Shown: piece by piece, positions 24,189 to 36,200 of the stretch
Layout of the letters: each line of letters begins with the position of its first letter
Numbering within the stretch: the stretch's first letter is position 1
From: Meandrina meandrites
Taxonomy: Eukaryota; Cnidaria; Anthozoa; Scleractinia; Meandrinidae
Assembly (NCBI GenBank): GCA_963693305.1
Contig: OY855911.1
Location: forward strand, 27,608,939 to 27,672,938
Reading direction: 5' to 3'
Length of the DNA stretch: 64,000 nucleotides
The notes under the pieces: model-generated
The model's database searches: none
Told to the model about the DNA's origin: nothing
What the model saw: only the letters and a program-made list of their open reading frames with translations
Made by a program: the position numbers and the translations under genes

Positions 24189-24276
24189 CTGTAGTCTCCT
24201 TCGCAGTCATTTTTAGTGTTGTCACGCAACCCTGGAGGAGCGTTGCGTGACGACACTAAAGGAGACTACACCTCCT
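24189..24276. repeat. Long hairpin
   Basis: CACCTCCTGTAGTCTCCTT...GTTGTCACGCAAC and its near-complement GTTGCGTGACGACACTAAAGG...CACCTCCTG surround an 11-base loop. The stem is roughly 35 bp with one side slightly longer. This may be a collapsed foldback element. Confidence 0.6.
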
Positions 24277-24539
24277 GCTGGTAAATGTCATTTTTACGTG
24301 ACCATTATTGCAAACAAAGATTGTGCACACAATCGAAATATGTGCTGTTTTCGGACGTTCTTTTGATTTGTAGACGACGTCAAAAGTTTCAGAGCAATTC
24401 TTCTCTGCTCAAATGGAAATATATAGGTTTGCTAATGAATGACGATGTTTGACAACAGAGAATCGTCCAAAAACAGAACCGATCACAATTAATTTGGTGA
24501 CATATTCTAAATTTGAATAAGATGTCTGCAAGCAAGCCG

Positions 24540-24730
24540 CCAATTCTCTCATGCATGCACACAACACGTTGATCAGTTCATTGCCGCAACAGAATGATGA
24601 AATAGATAAAAGCTACTAGCTGTCTGGACTATCTATTAGAACAAAGGAGATCTACGGAAGAATTTGAAATCGCATCGAACAGCCATCGTTAACTGAAATT
24701 AAAGGTTGGTGGTCAGTACATATTAGTCAG
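24540..24730 (+). repeat. Direct partner of repeat 3490-3690
   Basis: It shares the block around AAAGCTACTAGCTGTCTGGA and the closing AACTGAAATTAAAGGTTGG with the first copy, in the same orientation. No coding content. Confidence 0.65.
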
Positions 24731-25014
24731 CGTTGTCGCCGTAACTACCCGCGTCAAACTACATTTAATATAATTTATGAATTTTGTTTGGCACGGCAGA
24801 AGCGCGACGTTTGAATCGCTACCGTGCCAGAGTCGTGTAGCACGACAGAGCTTGTAGAACTTAATTGCGAGGTCCCCTGTTTTATGGGTCAAATGAGTCT
24901 ATGAGCCATGGGTTATGAGTCAATGAGTCAGGGTGATTTTTAAACAAAGAAGGTTATTATGTATTGAACTACGGTTTGCCTGAATTCACGTTAGCTTAGA
25001 ACCACTCTACTTTG

Positions 25015-25140
25015 CGTACGGCTAATTCAACTCTGGTTTTGCTTGCAGTTAGTTCCACTCTGGTTTGCTTGCGGTTAATTCCACTTCGGTTTGCTTGCTG
25101 TTAGTTCCAAGCTGGTTTGCTTGCGGTTAACTTTTATAAG
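25015..25140. repeat. 26-bp tandem repeat, four units
   Basis: GCTTGC recurs at 25041, 25067, 25093 and 25119, each within a TTTGCTTGCGGTTAATTCCA-like unit, an exact 26-bp period. Upstream, 24890-24945 has irregular ATGAGTC repeats. Confidence 0.75.
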
Positions 25141-25149
25141 TTAGTAAGG

Positions 25150-26106
25150 GCACACTATTTTCAAATTAACAACTGTAATTTAAAATTTGACTCATTGAAG
25201 CTTTCACAATAAGCAACGGAGCTTACATCTCCGTCCGTTTGATTTTCACTAGATCGGAACGCTCTGCGCTTCTGATTGCTAATCCGTCTGGGACGTCGAC
25301 GGACAAATATGGAACCGTGGTCACAGCGTGTTTATATCTTTAAGACAAACAATGAGTCTGTCTATTAAACGGCGTCTTTCTAAAACAAATCCTGCCGTTT
25401 TCAGTGACACAAAAACTCGATCAACTTTTTGTTGTTACTTCTGGGACTTCGAAGTAACGGGGTTTCACTTTTTAAAGTGATAATTTTATTGAGAGTCTCA
25501 GAGGGCTTGAACTCGTTTACTCAGAATGCAGCCATAACCACTGACCATGCATTATTGAACAATCGTGGATAGATAAACTTTATTTACCCTCGGTAAATAA
25601 CTTTTATCTCTTGTCTCACCACTCCTTTCAAATTAGGTTTGTGCAAAAGTATCAAAAACTGAACTTTTTTAAGAGCGTCAGTGAATCAGTTTTTCCAACC
25701 AAACTGAACATCAAAATCTCATGTAAATTTGTCGGAAATATTAAGAGCGTTACAATCATTATTTTAGTGCGTGACAACGAGTTAGCGTTATACTTAACGA
25801 TGACGTCAATCGTATTACCTTAGCCACCTTGTCAACGGAGTGACTGTTACAGCGATTATCAATCACACACGCCCTTCAGAGCAAAAATTCCTGACGCAAG
25901 TTTTAATGGCTGTCAATCATCTCCGCCTCCCGGTTACTGATCTCAAAATCTCACGATTTAATACTTTAAGTCCTGTGTTCGAAACTTGAAAAAAATGTTG
26001 TTAAGTTAAGGCGGGGGTTCGCCTGAAGCCCGTTTTCCCACCGCGTAACTTGGGTTTAATGCGAATATCTCGCTCCCGTTTCAAACACTCTCAAAACCCT
26101 CTGTTC
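25150..26106. other. Intergenic spacer, no gene recognised
   Basis: No coding exon, RNA gene or clear transposon end is visible. A 70-codon open frame at 25611-25823 has no recognisable motif. Confidence 0.4.
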
Positions 26107-26420
26107 ATCCCGCAAAGCTATGTTAAGCGGTGTTTTGTAAATTTTTTGGTGATTTTTGGGGATGTTTGGAAAGAGTTTTTCTCAAAGGATTAGTAAAATT
26201 TGGAGAAATAAGAAATATAAAAGATTTAATGTAATTTTAAAATTAGAATTTGAAGTTAAAAATTAGTAGATGGACACCCAAACAGTCCCCTGACAACCTG
26301 GGGTGCTCTTGCGTGGGGGTCAACTGTCTGGTGGTGTTCCAAAAATAATTTTCTTTCTTCTATCCCTTCTTTAAACCTCTTAAAATTTCACTCAAATTCA
26401 CCTTTACCCCCACCTTAAAG
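26107..26420 (-). repeat. Inverted partner of repeat 2787-3090
   Basis: The reverse complement of the first copy, running from AAAGCTATGTTAAGCGG to CCCCCACCTTAAA. Confidence 0.7.
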
Positions 26421-26767
26421 GCAGAGAATTACATAGCTTTTTGACATTTACATCCAATTTACAGTGCCAGAGAAATTCCTTTAATGTCGTTCAAGTTAAA
26501 ACGCGCCTTTTAACATGTTAATATAACAACGAAAGAAAATGAAAAATACTTCGAGCAAAATGCTCCCCCATCTCTGCTCCCCCCTACCCCCCTCACGGGG
26601 TAGAGTTACTGGGAGCAGAGTCTCTGCAGAGTCCCACCCTCACCGGTCCACCCGAACGAGGCAGTAAGACACTACCTCTCTGGAACCTCTATTTTCATTC
26701 GCCCGTTGTTAACACTACCTCTATTGTTATTCAGGGCTAGGGGCATTGTTATGATCTGTTATCTATT

Positions 26768-26929
26768 GTTCTAAGAACCAACGAAGTAACTCGTTCCGAG
26801 AGGTAGTGGGCGACTCGCACGAGGGAGCTCCGCCACGCTTATAATGCGAATAGCATTATATAAGAGTTGTTCAACTCTTTTCCTCCCATGTGGGAGGCAT
26901 TTTCTTAGACTCCACGAGGCATAGCCTCG
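26768..26929. repeat. Array of eight short hairpins
   Basis: Consecutive perfect inverted repeats lie at 26768-26778, 26790-26800, 26814-26823, 26824-26831, 26841-26859 (ATAATGC stem), 26862-26879 (AAGAGTTG-type stem), 26882-26897 (CCTCCCA stem) and 26915-26929 (CGAGGC stem). Loops are 0-5 bases. No known structured RNA or transposon end is recognised. Confidence 0.65.
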
Positions 26930-27233
26930 TTTTGGTGCTAAGCATGTTTTCGTCCTATAATGTGATAAGATCACTGTTTTCGTTTATAATTCTGGCAGAC
27001 GTATTGAACTTGTGGATTTCTCGATATATTTCAGCTCGATTTTGGTAACATCTTGGATTTCTTAATAAATTTCGTGCGTGCAGATTTGCTAGATATTGTT
27101 GTGGTCATTCATGCATGCGAATGACCGTGATGACAGCCGACAACATTCTTCAAAAGCCGATGGATGAGAATTTCATTGCATTTACTATTTCTTTTATGTT
27201 TTCATTATTAGATAAACCATAGTTAAAAGAAGG

Positions 27234-30200
27234 ATGTCGAAAAATCAAGATGCATTTGTAAGTATCGACATAAGATATGTTATGGTTATCTTATCATTTA
27301 CACGACAAACCAAGATATGGAGGCTTGGTCCAAATCCCAGTTCAAATTTACCAAATCTGAAATTTCTATTCCCAGTGGTTGTTTGCAAACTGATGCGCAC
27401 AATGAAGTTAAAGCACTGATTGATGCCGTTTGAATACACTGAGTCTATTTATTTTAGTCCTTCTTGAAAATAATTCATTTTGTATTCTTAATTATATGAT
27501 ATATTACGTGTTCCGCTTAATTATATTATTCTTAAACTAATAAAAATTTACATGCCGGCATTTGAATACTGCATTGCCTAAAACTTCAACGAATTATCAG
27601 CAACAACACTAGTTAACCGGCCTGAGTTTGAGTAATTCATTCATTGACCACTGCATGGTCAACAAATCCCCTCTTCGCAGGAGAATCTTCAATTTCTCAA
27701 TTCTGTATAATTTTCTTTTGTAATAATCTCGGGCTACAGTTCAATTTTCTGTTTAAATTACTGTATTGTTTCGCTGAACTTGGTTGCGGCGCGAAGGCGA
27801 AAAACACTGATTCTATGTACCTACTGAGATCTATTGATACATAATTTTCTTTCTTTATTTCAAAACATAGGCTCATTTGAGAAGTTGTGTCAAATAATAA
27901 AGTAGAAGGCCGCTAAGGGAGTGGAATCGCATTCCCATTTTCGACATCGTTTATCCTGTTACCATTGGTTAAATCTCAGTCAGCCCCAGTGCAGTAAATC
28001 CCATTTTCCTAGTTCAAAAAAAGCAAATCCTAGTTCCCTTTGCACCTCTTCATGACTCTCTTCAAAGGAAAGAAAGTCACCAAAGAAATAGTGCAATCAG
28101 AAGCCGCCATGGAGAACTAAAAACTTGGTCATGCTTATAATTTCCGAGTTGCCCAGCTTCTCACGGCACAATGGCTATGATGGAGCCATAGCGAGAAGGT
28201 CTTGATAGGGATCAACTGATAGCTGGGAATTGGTCACAATTTTAACTGTCAGCTGAGAAATGAAGCGTTTCTTTAGCTGATAGCTGGGAACTGAGATCTG
28301 CAAAACTTACTTCTTGTAACTGACAGCTGATACACAAATTGCTTTACATTTACCAACCATTAGCCAGCTATGTCCAGGATTGACCACTAATGAGACTTTA
28401 TGATAAGCGTCACGAAGTGTCCTTATTGATCAAATTTCACCAAAACACTCATACTTTTGTCAAATATGAAGTAATATATTGAAGGTAGCAAATAACCCAG
28501 TCAAACATGAAGTACTCATTAAACAAAACCTGCGTTCAATCCTGGACATAGGTGCCATTAGCTGACACTTTGGGTCTCGTTTACAGGCCCTCCAGCACAT
28601 CTTTCGGCGTATGACTGGTAAATTTGTCTGTATTTCTCTGCGAGATTACACTAAAAAAAATGATTCTGTTCCACTGACATTTATATTCGTTATGAAAGGC
28701 GTTTCATAATCTGTTAAAATCCTTCCTAAACCTAGCAATCCTTGTCCTGAGTTGAGCTTGTTAGCACCTCATTAACACTTTGCTGCCTCAACTCTTTAGA
28801 GGGTTTAGAGATATTCGCCGATTAGCAGGTAATGTGTGCAAACCTTTCAATCGTTATCTGGGATGTCCTTTGCTCACGACCGGATTGAATTTCAGTTTTT
28901 GGAATTTTTATCTCCCTCTCCTTTATTTTTTTTAGGTTCCTCACAGTATGATCCCCTTCGTCGCAGATGGGTCTGGGCACTACTCAGATAACACCTTTTG
29001 CCACCACAAGGTGATCTGTGAAGCCGCAACTCTTGTTCTGGACGCTATTAAATTAGCTTCAGTAAAGTCTGGGTCCGTGTTTACGATTGCTGACTACGGC
29101 TGCGCAGATGGAGGAACATCCATGACTCTTCTCTACGCATGCGTTCAAGAGCTAAGGAAAATTCACGGAGACGATCTACCAATCCACGTGGTTTACGAAG
29201 ATCAAGCTGTTAACGATTTCAAGTCTTTGTTTCTTCTCTTGCAAGGTAAGGTCGTCAAGTTAAAGGAAATCCAAAAAGAATAGTGAATGAAGGGTCTTAT
29301 CAAGGACACAGAGAATAATGTCTTGACGGAAAACAGGATTTTCCAAGGCGAACTAAAGAAATATAAAATAAAAAGTTGTAAAGGGACTTTGATTCTGGCC
29401 TAATTGTTTCTTCTATTCAACACGTCGGTGAATGCTGCCGAAACTTTGGGATTTATCCGAAAATTACATTAAGACAATTTTGTAAGACATCATAAACACT
29501 CTTGTTCTTTGACCATTTCAGTTTAACGAGGAATTAAATGCTGACAGCTGCAACAAACATATCACATGAACTACGCATAGTTTGAAAACAAAAATCTAAA
29601 ATTTACTAGACGTTTCGCATACTACAGCACGCATCTTCAGAAGTGACGTTTACAAAAAAAACGAAAGATTAAAAACTTAAAAATACAAAGCGAGGTACTG
29701 GTAACTAACCGAGAGCTAAAGCCACAGCTTTTCACTGACATCATTGTCATTAAGGGTGGGTTTTAAGTCCCATTTTCCAGTTGAAATCCAATTGCTGAAA
29801 GTCAGTTGCTGGGATTGTGACGCTTTCTATATCGGCAAAAGAAAGCGACGACTGTGTGACAAAAAGGTCGACATTTTAAAGCTCTTACGCAAGTCGGTCA
29901 CGCCTCCGCTGTTGCTGATCACGCAATCTCCACCGGCCACAATATCAACTTGGACCATTTCGAGGTCTTACCTAGTGGACGATGTGAGACTAACATTGTA
30001 AAATAAAAGAAACTTTGTTTATACGGGACTTAAACCCACCCTTTTGTAACCGTCACTTCTGAAGATGCGTACTGTAGCATGCGAAACGTCAAGTAAATTT
30101 ATAGGTAAATATTTCACGGTTAGTGAGCGGGTACGATTTTTATTCACAAGTTGTGTAAAACAAACGAACGAGCGCAGCGAGTGAGTTTGTTTTACACAAC

Positions 30201-33200
30201 GAGTGAATAAAAATCGTATAAGCGAACTCTCGTGAAATAACTTATTTATTATATACATACCGAGATTCATATAGCGAACAGAACTCAGTAAACTATCTTC
30301 AGGGCCCGCGCAGCAAGATTTTGACTGGGGGGGGCTTAAACGTGAGTCAGCTTTTTTTTTTTGGGGGGGGGGGGGGGGGAGAGGCATGCTACCCTTGGAA
30401 AATTTGGGTTTTAGTTACTCTCAGATACCGGAAGGTCTTTCTAAAATTATGCTACTTAAACGTAGGATCTACAAGAGATTATTGCAATTTAGTTGCGCTG
30501 GCCTTCGAGCTGGCGTTATTTAGATTTGTTACATCGCACCGATGAGTCCCAAAAAGGACGAAACAGCTGTCCTGCTTTATCGGTTCTGTTCCTGTTGGTG
30601 TCTTGCAAAGTTAATTTTACACGTAGTATCAGCCTTGTTTTAATGTCTTTGCAATATTAGTAGATTCAACATTTAGAACCAGACCTATAGATTCACCATC
30701 AAATCCTGCTGGAAACAATATAATTTACTCCAACCCAGTACTACTGCAATTAGCCTTTACAAACCCTGAATCCGCCGTTTTCTGCTACATTTCATATATA
30801 TCATATATATCAATCAATGGAAATTAACGAATAAAATTTTAGTATAAATTAGATTGTTCAAAGACGCCGAAATTTCTCTTTCTGTTATTACTATGATCTG
30901 CAAATTCGTTTGAGATGTCAAAAGGTCATTCTTCATGACTTTTATCATTGTCACGTTGCTAAATCTCTCTTGCGTCATTGTTGAGAAAAAATTTCAGTCT
31001 TTAGGCGCTAGGGCGCTGAATGACTGTTCACCAGGATTTACCAATATGGAACAAAATCAAAAACACAGTTTATTACCAGCTTCTGGAAAGGCGTTCAAAT
31101 GAAATACTTTTAGTAATTGTTCGTTCAATAATAATTATTTTTTGCGTTTCTTTCTTTCTTTACTTGTTTATTTACTTAAGTTCTTATTATTTTCTCCTTT
31201 TACTGTGAAAAAGTGGGGGGGGGGCTAAAGCCCCCCCAGCCCCTCCCTCTGCGCGGGCCCTGATCTTTATTTTCTTTCAAAGGAAAGCAACGGAAAACAA
31301 CAGGCGGTCAAGCCGCCTCACAGTTCGAGGGTTGCACTGAAATGGCTTCCTTGTAAAATACTTTACATCTTCAAAGGCAGAACTAGTTAGAATAAAACAA
31401 GACATCCAGAAAATATGTCGAAATAGTTCTACAGAAGTTCAAAATTTGAAATACAGAAGAGAAAACCTGAGACTTCATTTTTTTTGTTGCTTATCAGAAC
31501 CCGTATGCTTGCATTGAATTGACAAACACTACTCAGAATCCGACTCAAGAGGTTTGATTATTTTATAAGTTTTGTTTTCCTCTCGCACTGAAAAAGTGTT
31601 TATTGCCACACTAATATGTCCTCCGCTAATAACAGCACCCGAAAAAAGAGAAAGGGGCTGCTGTGCTGCTTGATTGCTTTGCTGAGAAAAAGTTGGACGA
31701 AATGTTGGATAAGTGCGTTCGTCAACATTGGCGGATCCAGGAATTTTTTATTGGGGGGTCCAAACTTTGGTTCAGAAAGGACTGTTGAACCCCACCCCCG
31801 ACCAGTTGCAGCTGTACGTTATAATTCCTTTGCCACCCTGGAACCTTCTTCTCTCGCGCTTGGTAACAAAAATTGAACAGATTTACAGTCTCATGATTTA
31901 CAGTCTCTGTGAACGATGGTCACCGTTGACGAACAGATCATAGGAGGATACCCAGAAAAAATTACACTTTGAATATCCCTGGAATTTAGTTTAGCAGCTA
32001 AATGAAATGCGCGTTTCATTAAAATCACAGCCAGTTAAAGAGTGACATACAATCCTGTCGATGTAAGAATTTCAGTTTCAAACAAATGTCAGGTCTGCTG
32101 GGGGGGGGGGGGGGGGGGGGGGGGGTCCGGACCTGTCTCCCCCTGGATCCGCCACTGGTCAAACTCATGCTTTCTTTTCTCCGGAATAGAAGAGCAAGGC
32201 TGGGGAGCTATTTCTCCCGAGCTCAGTCCAGTGAGAGTGTGAGACATGCTCAACTGTTGTTTCTTTGAGACGAGAGACGGTAGAGTAGCTAGTGATACTT
32301 TGAACGTTTTTGTGTCCTGACAGTTGCATAATATCAGTTGGAGGAACTTCGTTGTTGACTAAAGTTTGAATCATAGTTTTCTGCCGCTGTGGTTTTTGAA
32401 GTTTAGCCCGAGTCCGGCTTTCTGTGCCATTGTTTTCATTAAGGTATTAAGCTTATTTACACCGACTGGAGCTTTTTTGAACCAAGGTTTGCCGGAGCCA
32501 GATTTTACATTGTTTACTGCCAAGTAAAACGGTGCATCGTCGGTTTTCATTTCCCCGGGTCGCTTTTCTGCGTACACTTTGTAGGCCTTTACTGGACATT
32601 TCTCGTTGCTCGGCACAGCAAACATTTCGGTGCAATGGCTCTTACATTCCGAGGGTCGTTTCCTGAACGACTTTTGGTTTCTCTTTCATTGAATTCAAGG
32701 TACTCCTGCCCTGTGGAAGTTTGACAAAGTTTTACGTCTCCCCAGCACATTTCTCTGTGCTCCTTGCAGCCTCGTAACCCGAAGTGGATTGTGTTGTTGA
32801 ACCACATCGTGTTTAAATCGCTTCTGCAGTGGAACTTCCCAAGAGATCCTTTTCATACAGAACTTGAATATCTTACTCGCTAAGGCAGCAGAAGCATTAG
32901 GCTTGTTGCCCTTGCCTTTCCGCTTTAGATCCCTTTGCTTTGACTGAAGCGCTTTCCGAGTTTGCTCGAACTGGACGTCTTTCAAAAGACAAAGTCCATA
33001 GTTTTTTTTCTTCAAATAGCGCTCAAGGCTAGCGAAGAATGCCCTTAAGGAATTAGGCTCGTATTCCCTGTTGTCTTCTTTTTTGCGGACCGTTATAAGG
33101 AACTCGCTTAGAAACTTGTTCAGTTCTTGAGGAGCCAATTCGTCTATTTGTCTTGTCTCGCCTTTCAAACAAGAAATTCGTGGAACAGCGCAACATCTTG

Positions 33201-36200
33201 GTGTTTTCATTTTCTTGTCCGTCTATGAACTCTTCTACTGATGAATCGAGGCTCTGAAAACGGTTTTTCTGATTTGAAGCCATCTTTCTAAAGAAAACTG
33301 CGCCTAAGCTCTTAGCCGGAAATACGTCTGCGTTCGCAGGCTAATCACAGCGTCCATACGTCGATTTTCACTAGTGAAAAAAATCGTATGACCAATCAGC
33401 TGGCTTCTCTAGCGGGAAGAGACTATTTTTATCTCGATGCTTTTTGGCGCGTAAATCTCGGTATGTATATAATAATATGGATTACTTTTCAAACCATGCG
33501 TAGTTCATGTCTTATGTTTGTTGCCGCTGTTTGCATTTTATTTCTCGTTGATTTGTATGACATGTTGTCAACTTGTGAAGGGAATAAATTACAGCTCAGG
33601 CTTGAGATAGCGGTAAGACTTTTAACCCTTCATATGCTGAATTTACTCGAAAAAACACGTTTTTAACCGTTAAATTGAATTTTTTTGGCGCTACGGTGCT
33701 AAATTTCTCTAAACTTTGCTAGAAATGCACGTTCTTACACTGCAGTAAGTTTTGATGAAGATTTCATGTAAAAATGTACAATATTTTAATTTGGCGCATG
33801 CGCATTGCGGAACAGTTCCCATTTTTTTCCTTGCTGCTTTTCTTTTCGTTTTTCTCTGGTTTCTTATTCTCTCTACCTTCTACTCTGTGCATCCTTTCTT
33901 CTGGCCTGAAAAATTTTAATCTTTATCAATGAAAAGTTGTGAAAAGGAGACCATGATCAACTACAGGTATATTGGCCTGTTTTACCACCAATTTTGCATC
34001 CAAAACTGATCACGTTTTTTTCGATAAGCTCTGTCAGAATGCAGTCGATCTTCAAAATGGACAGTCCTGTGGAAAGATCTATTCAACCACTATTACTTGA
34101 ATATCACAAGAATCTGCTGACGTGCAAATTGGTGACGTCACAAGTGGTTGAATGGACATTCCTCCAAATCCCGGAAAACTCCGGGCTTAGCATAATACGG
34201 GTTAATGCCGAGTTGGCGTTGACGCTCTACAATGTATCTACGTTGCACGAGGTTCTGCTCGTCACGTGACTGGCTGATCACATGATTATGGTCACACTTG
34301 TCACGTCACACATGTCTTTGTTTACGGAAGCTGTTTTTGACATGGAATCTATCTAATGTTCGAGTTTTAATAAGAATTTTAAATTTTCTTGCAGTTACTT
34401 TATTTACGCTTAAAGACAATTGTGGCATCCTTATAGTACTTTTGATTACTTCTGGAGTTGCATGTAGTTCTGGTTTGGTTCTGAAGCTGGTTTTGGAATA
34501 TAACGACGTAATTCATGCCCTATCTCAAACGAAACAGTTTTGGACGCAATTCAGGTTTCATTGTTATTGCTGCAATACCCTTGGGTCGAGGGTTGGGGAG
34601 ACACTGCACAGTCAAGTCTGGTCTGAATGAGGCTAAAGGGTTCAATTATGTTGCACATGTCGTATGGAACTGACAGCAAGAAATGAAGTGAATCCATAGC
34701 CATATTCTTTCGCATACCGTCAGTAAAACCTTAAAGGAACGGGTATAACATACTAATAAGCAACCGTAAAATTTTGGTTATTAGCCCCTAAGATTAAAGT
34801 TTTTGAATTAGCTTTTAAATTTTTCTCTTGGTAGGTTTGATACAAGGCCCAAAAAGCTATCTTGCAGACTTTCGCATCGTGTTTGTCACGGCATGTGGAA
34901 CAAACTTTTACAGCCAGTGCCTGCCTCCTAACTCAGTCAATTTAGCATTTTCTGCCACCGCCTTTCACTGGATGAGCAGAATGCCGTGTGACATTACAGG
35001 AGCATTACACCACAGCATGATAACAATACCGGAAGAGGCCGAGGCTTTTAAGAAACAGGCAGCGAAGGACTGGGAAACAATTCTACTGAATAGAGCAAAG
35101 GAGATGGATTCAGGTAGTTTGCAGCTTTGAGTGGCGGTTGGATCTTTGTATGCATCCGCGGTAAATTTTGAAATCCCGATTAAAATACATCTGCCATTGA
35201 TTTTATTCGTTGCCAATGTGTAAAATCGGTTGGTTTTTCACAATCAAGTTATTTAACATGACGCGCATATTTCAAGATCATTTCTCGTTTTTTTCTCGTA
35301 TTAAGCTCATATTAACACACAACCGTGTTTAGAAAGAAGCATGTTTCCACTGAACGAGATTGGAAACGTTCGTTCGTTTAAGGTAGCCCGAGCCTGTGAA
35401 TTTTTAATGGTTACAGTTTTGGGTCGCTCTTTTTGCAAGGAACAATTTCACGGGTTTCTTTGATCTTTGACACCGGAAAAGATATGTGTTCGAATTTGAA
35501 GAAAATGTTATTTATTTTGTAATCGGAGCAAAATCTTCTGAGATAGGCTTATCCTCGGTGTAAGAACCTGTGAAACTCACCGGTGACATAAAACAAAGAA
35601 CGAACAATACAACAAAGAGCTGGCAAAACAAAGATAGAGAAGAAAAACAATAGCTCCAAAACAAAGAAAAATATCACAGGTTCTTACACCGAGGTAAACC
35701 CCTGAGATATGAAAACCCTTGTGCTAGATAATATATTCAAGGTATATGTCTTTGTTGTCAAATTGCTCACGGGCACTTTGCCACTTGGGGATAGCGTGTC
35801 GTGAAATATGAAAATTTATTTTCTTATTAAAATGATAACGTTTGGATATTTTTCATTTTTGAAACACTGTCAGAGACGTTCACGTCACTTGAAGGGTTCT
35901 GAGGAGCAGGGATGAGCGAGGAAGGGCCAAATCAAAGAAACAATGATCATTTAGGCCCCGTTTACACGGGTCCGGAAAAATGTGCACGGTTCCACCGTGC
36001 GTTTACACGGGACCGACGGAACTGGACGAATTTTTGAACGCCAAAAAAGAAAATTTCATATATCAAGACTCATTATTCCCGAAAGACGATATGACAAAAA
36101 ATCAAAGAAATCGAGGAAAAATTTCCGCACAGCCCCATACATTTATTATGCATGCAGATTAATTAATTATGCATGCGCTTCATTGTCTTATGAGACAAAG

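Larger units (their letters stand above)
30106..33483 (-). mobile_element. Nested insertion with Crypton-type recombinase remains
   Basis: The segment is absent from copy 1, where the flanking sequence is continuous near 17200. It opens with a long hairpin (30106-30247). A perfect 20-bp inverted repeat, ATTATATACATACCGAGATT, lies at 30248-30267 with its complement at 33454-33473. Inside are decayed minus-strand recombinase frames (32165-33283), two inverted-repeat elements (30300-31262 and 31726-32157) and a hammerhead-like motif. Confidence 0.7.
29522..33560. mobile_element. Penelope-like remnant, second copy, split
   Basis: This is the counterpart of 16594-17262: left arm about 29522-29650, a GIY-YIG-like remnant CDAFYIGKRKRRLCDKK at 29818-29870, and right arm 30046-30105 continuing at 33484-33560. 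The right arm is cut by the composite insertion 30106-33483. Confidence 0.6.

Noticed and set aside
24890..24945. AP-1-like TGAGTCA sites as an enhancer
   Set aside because: The motif occurs only as part of irregular ATGAGTC repeats. No promoter context.
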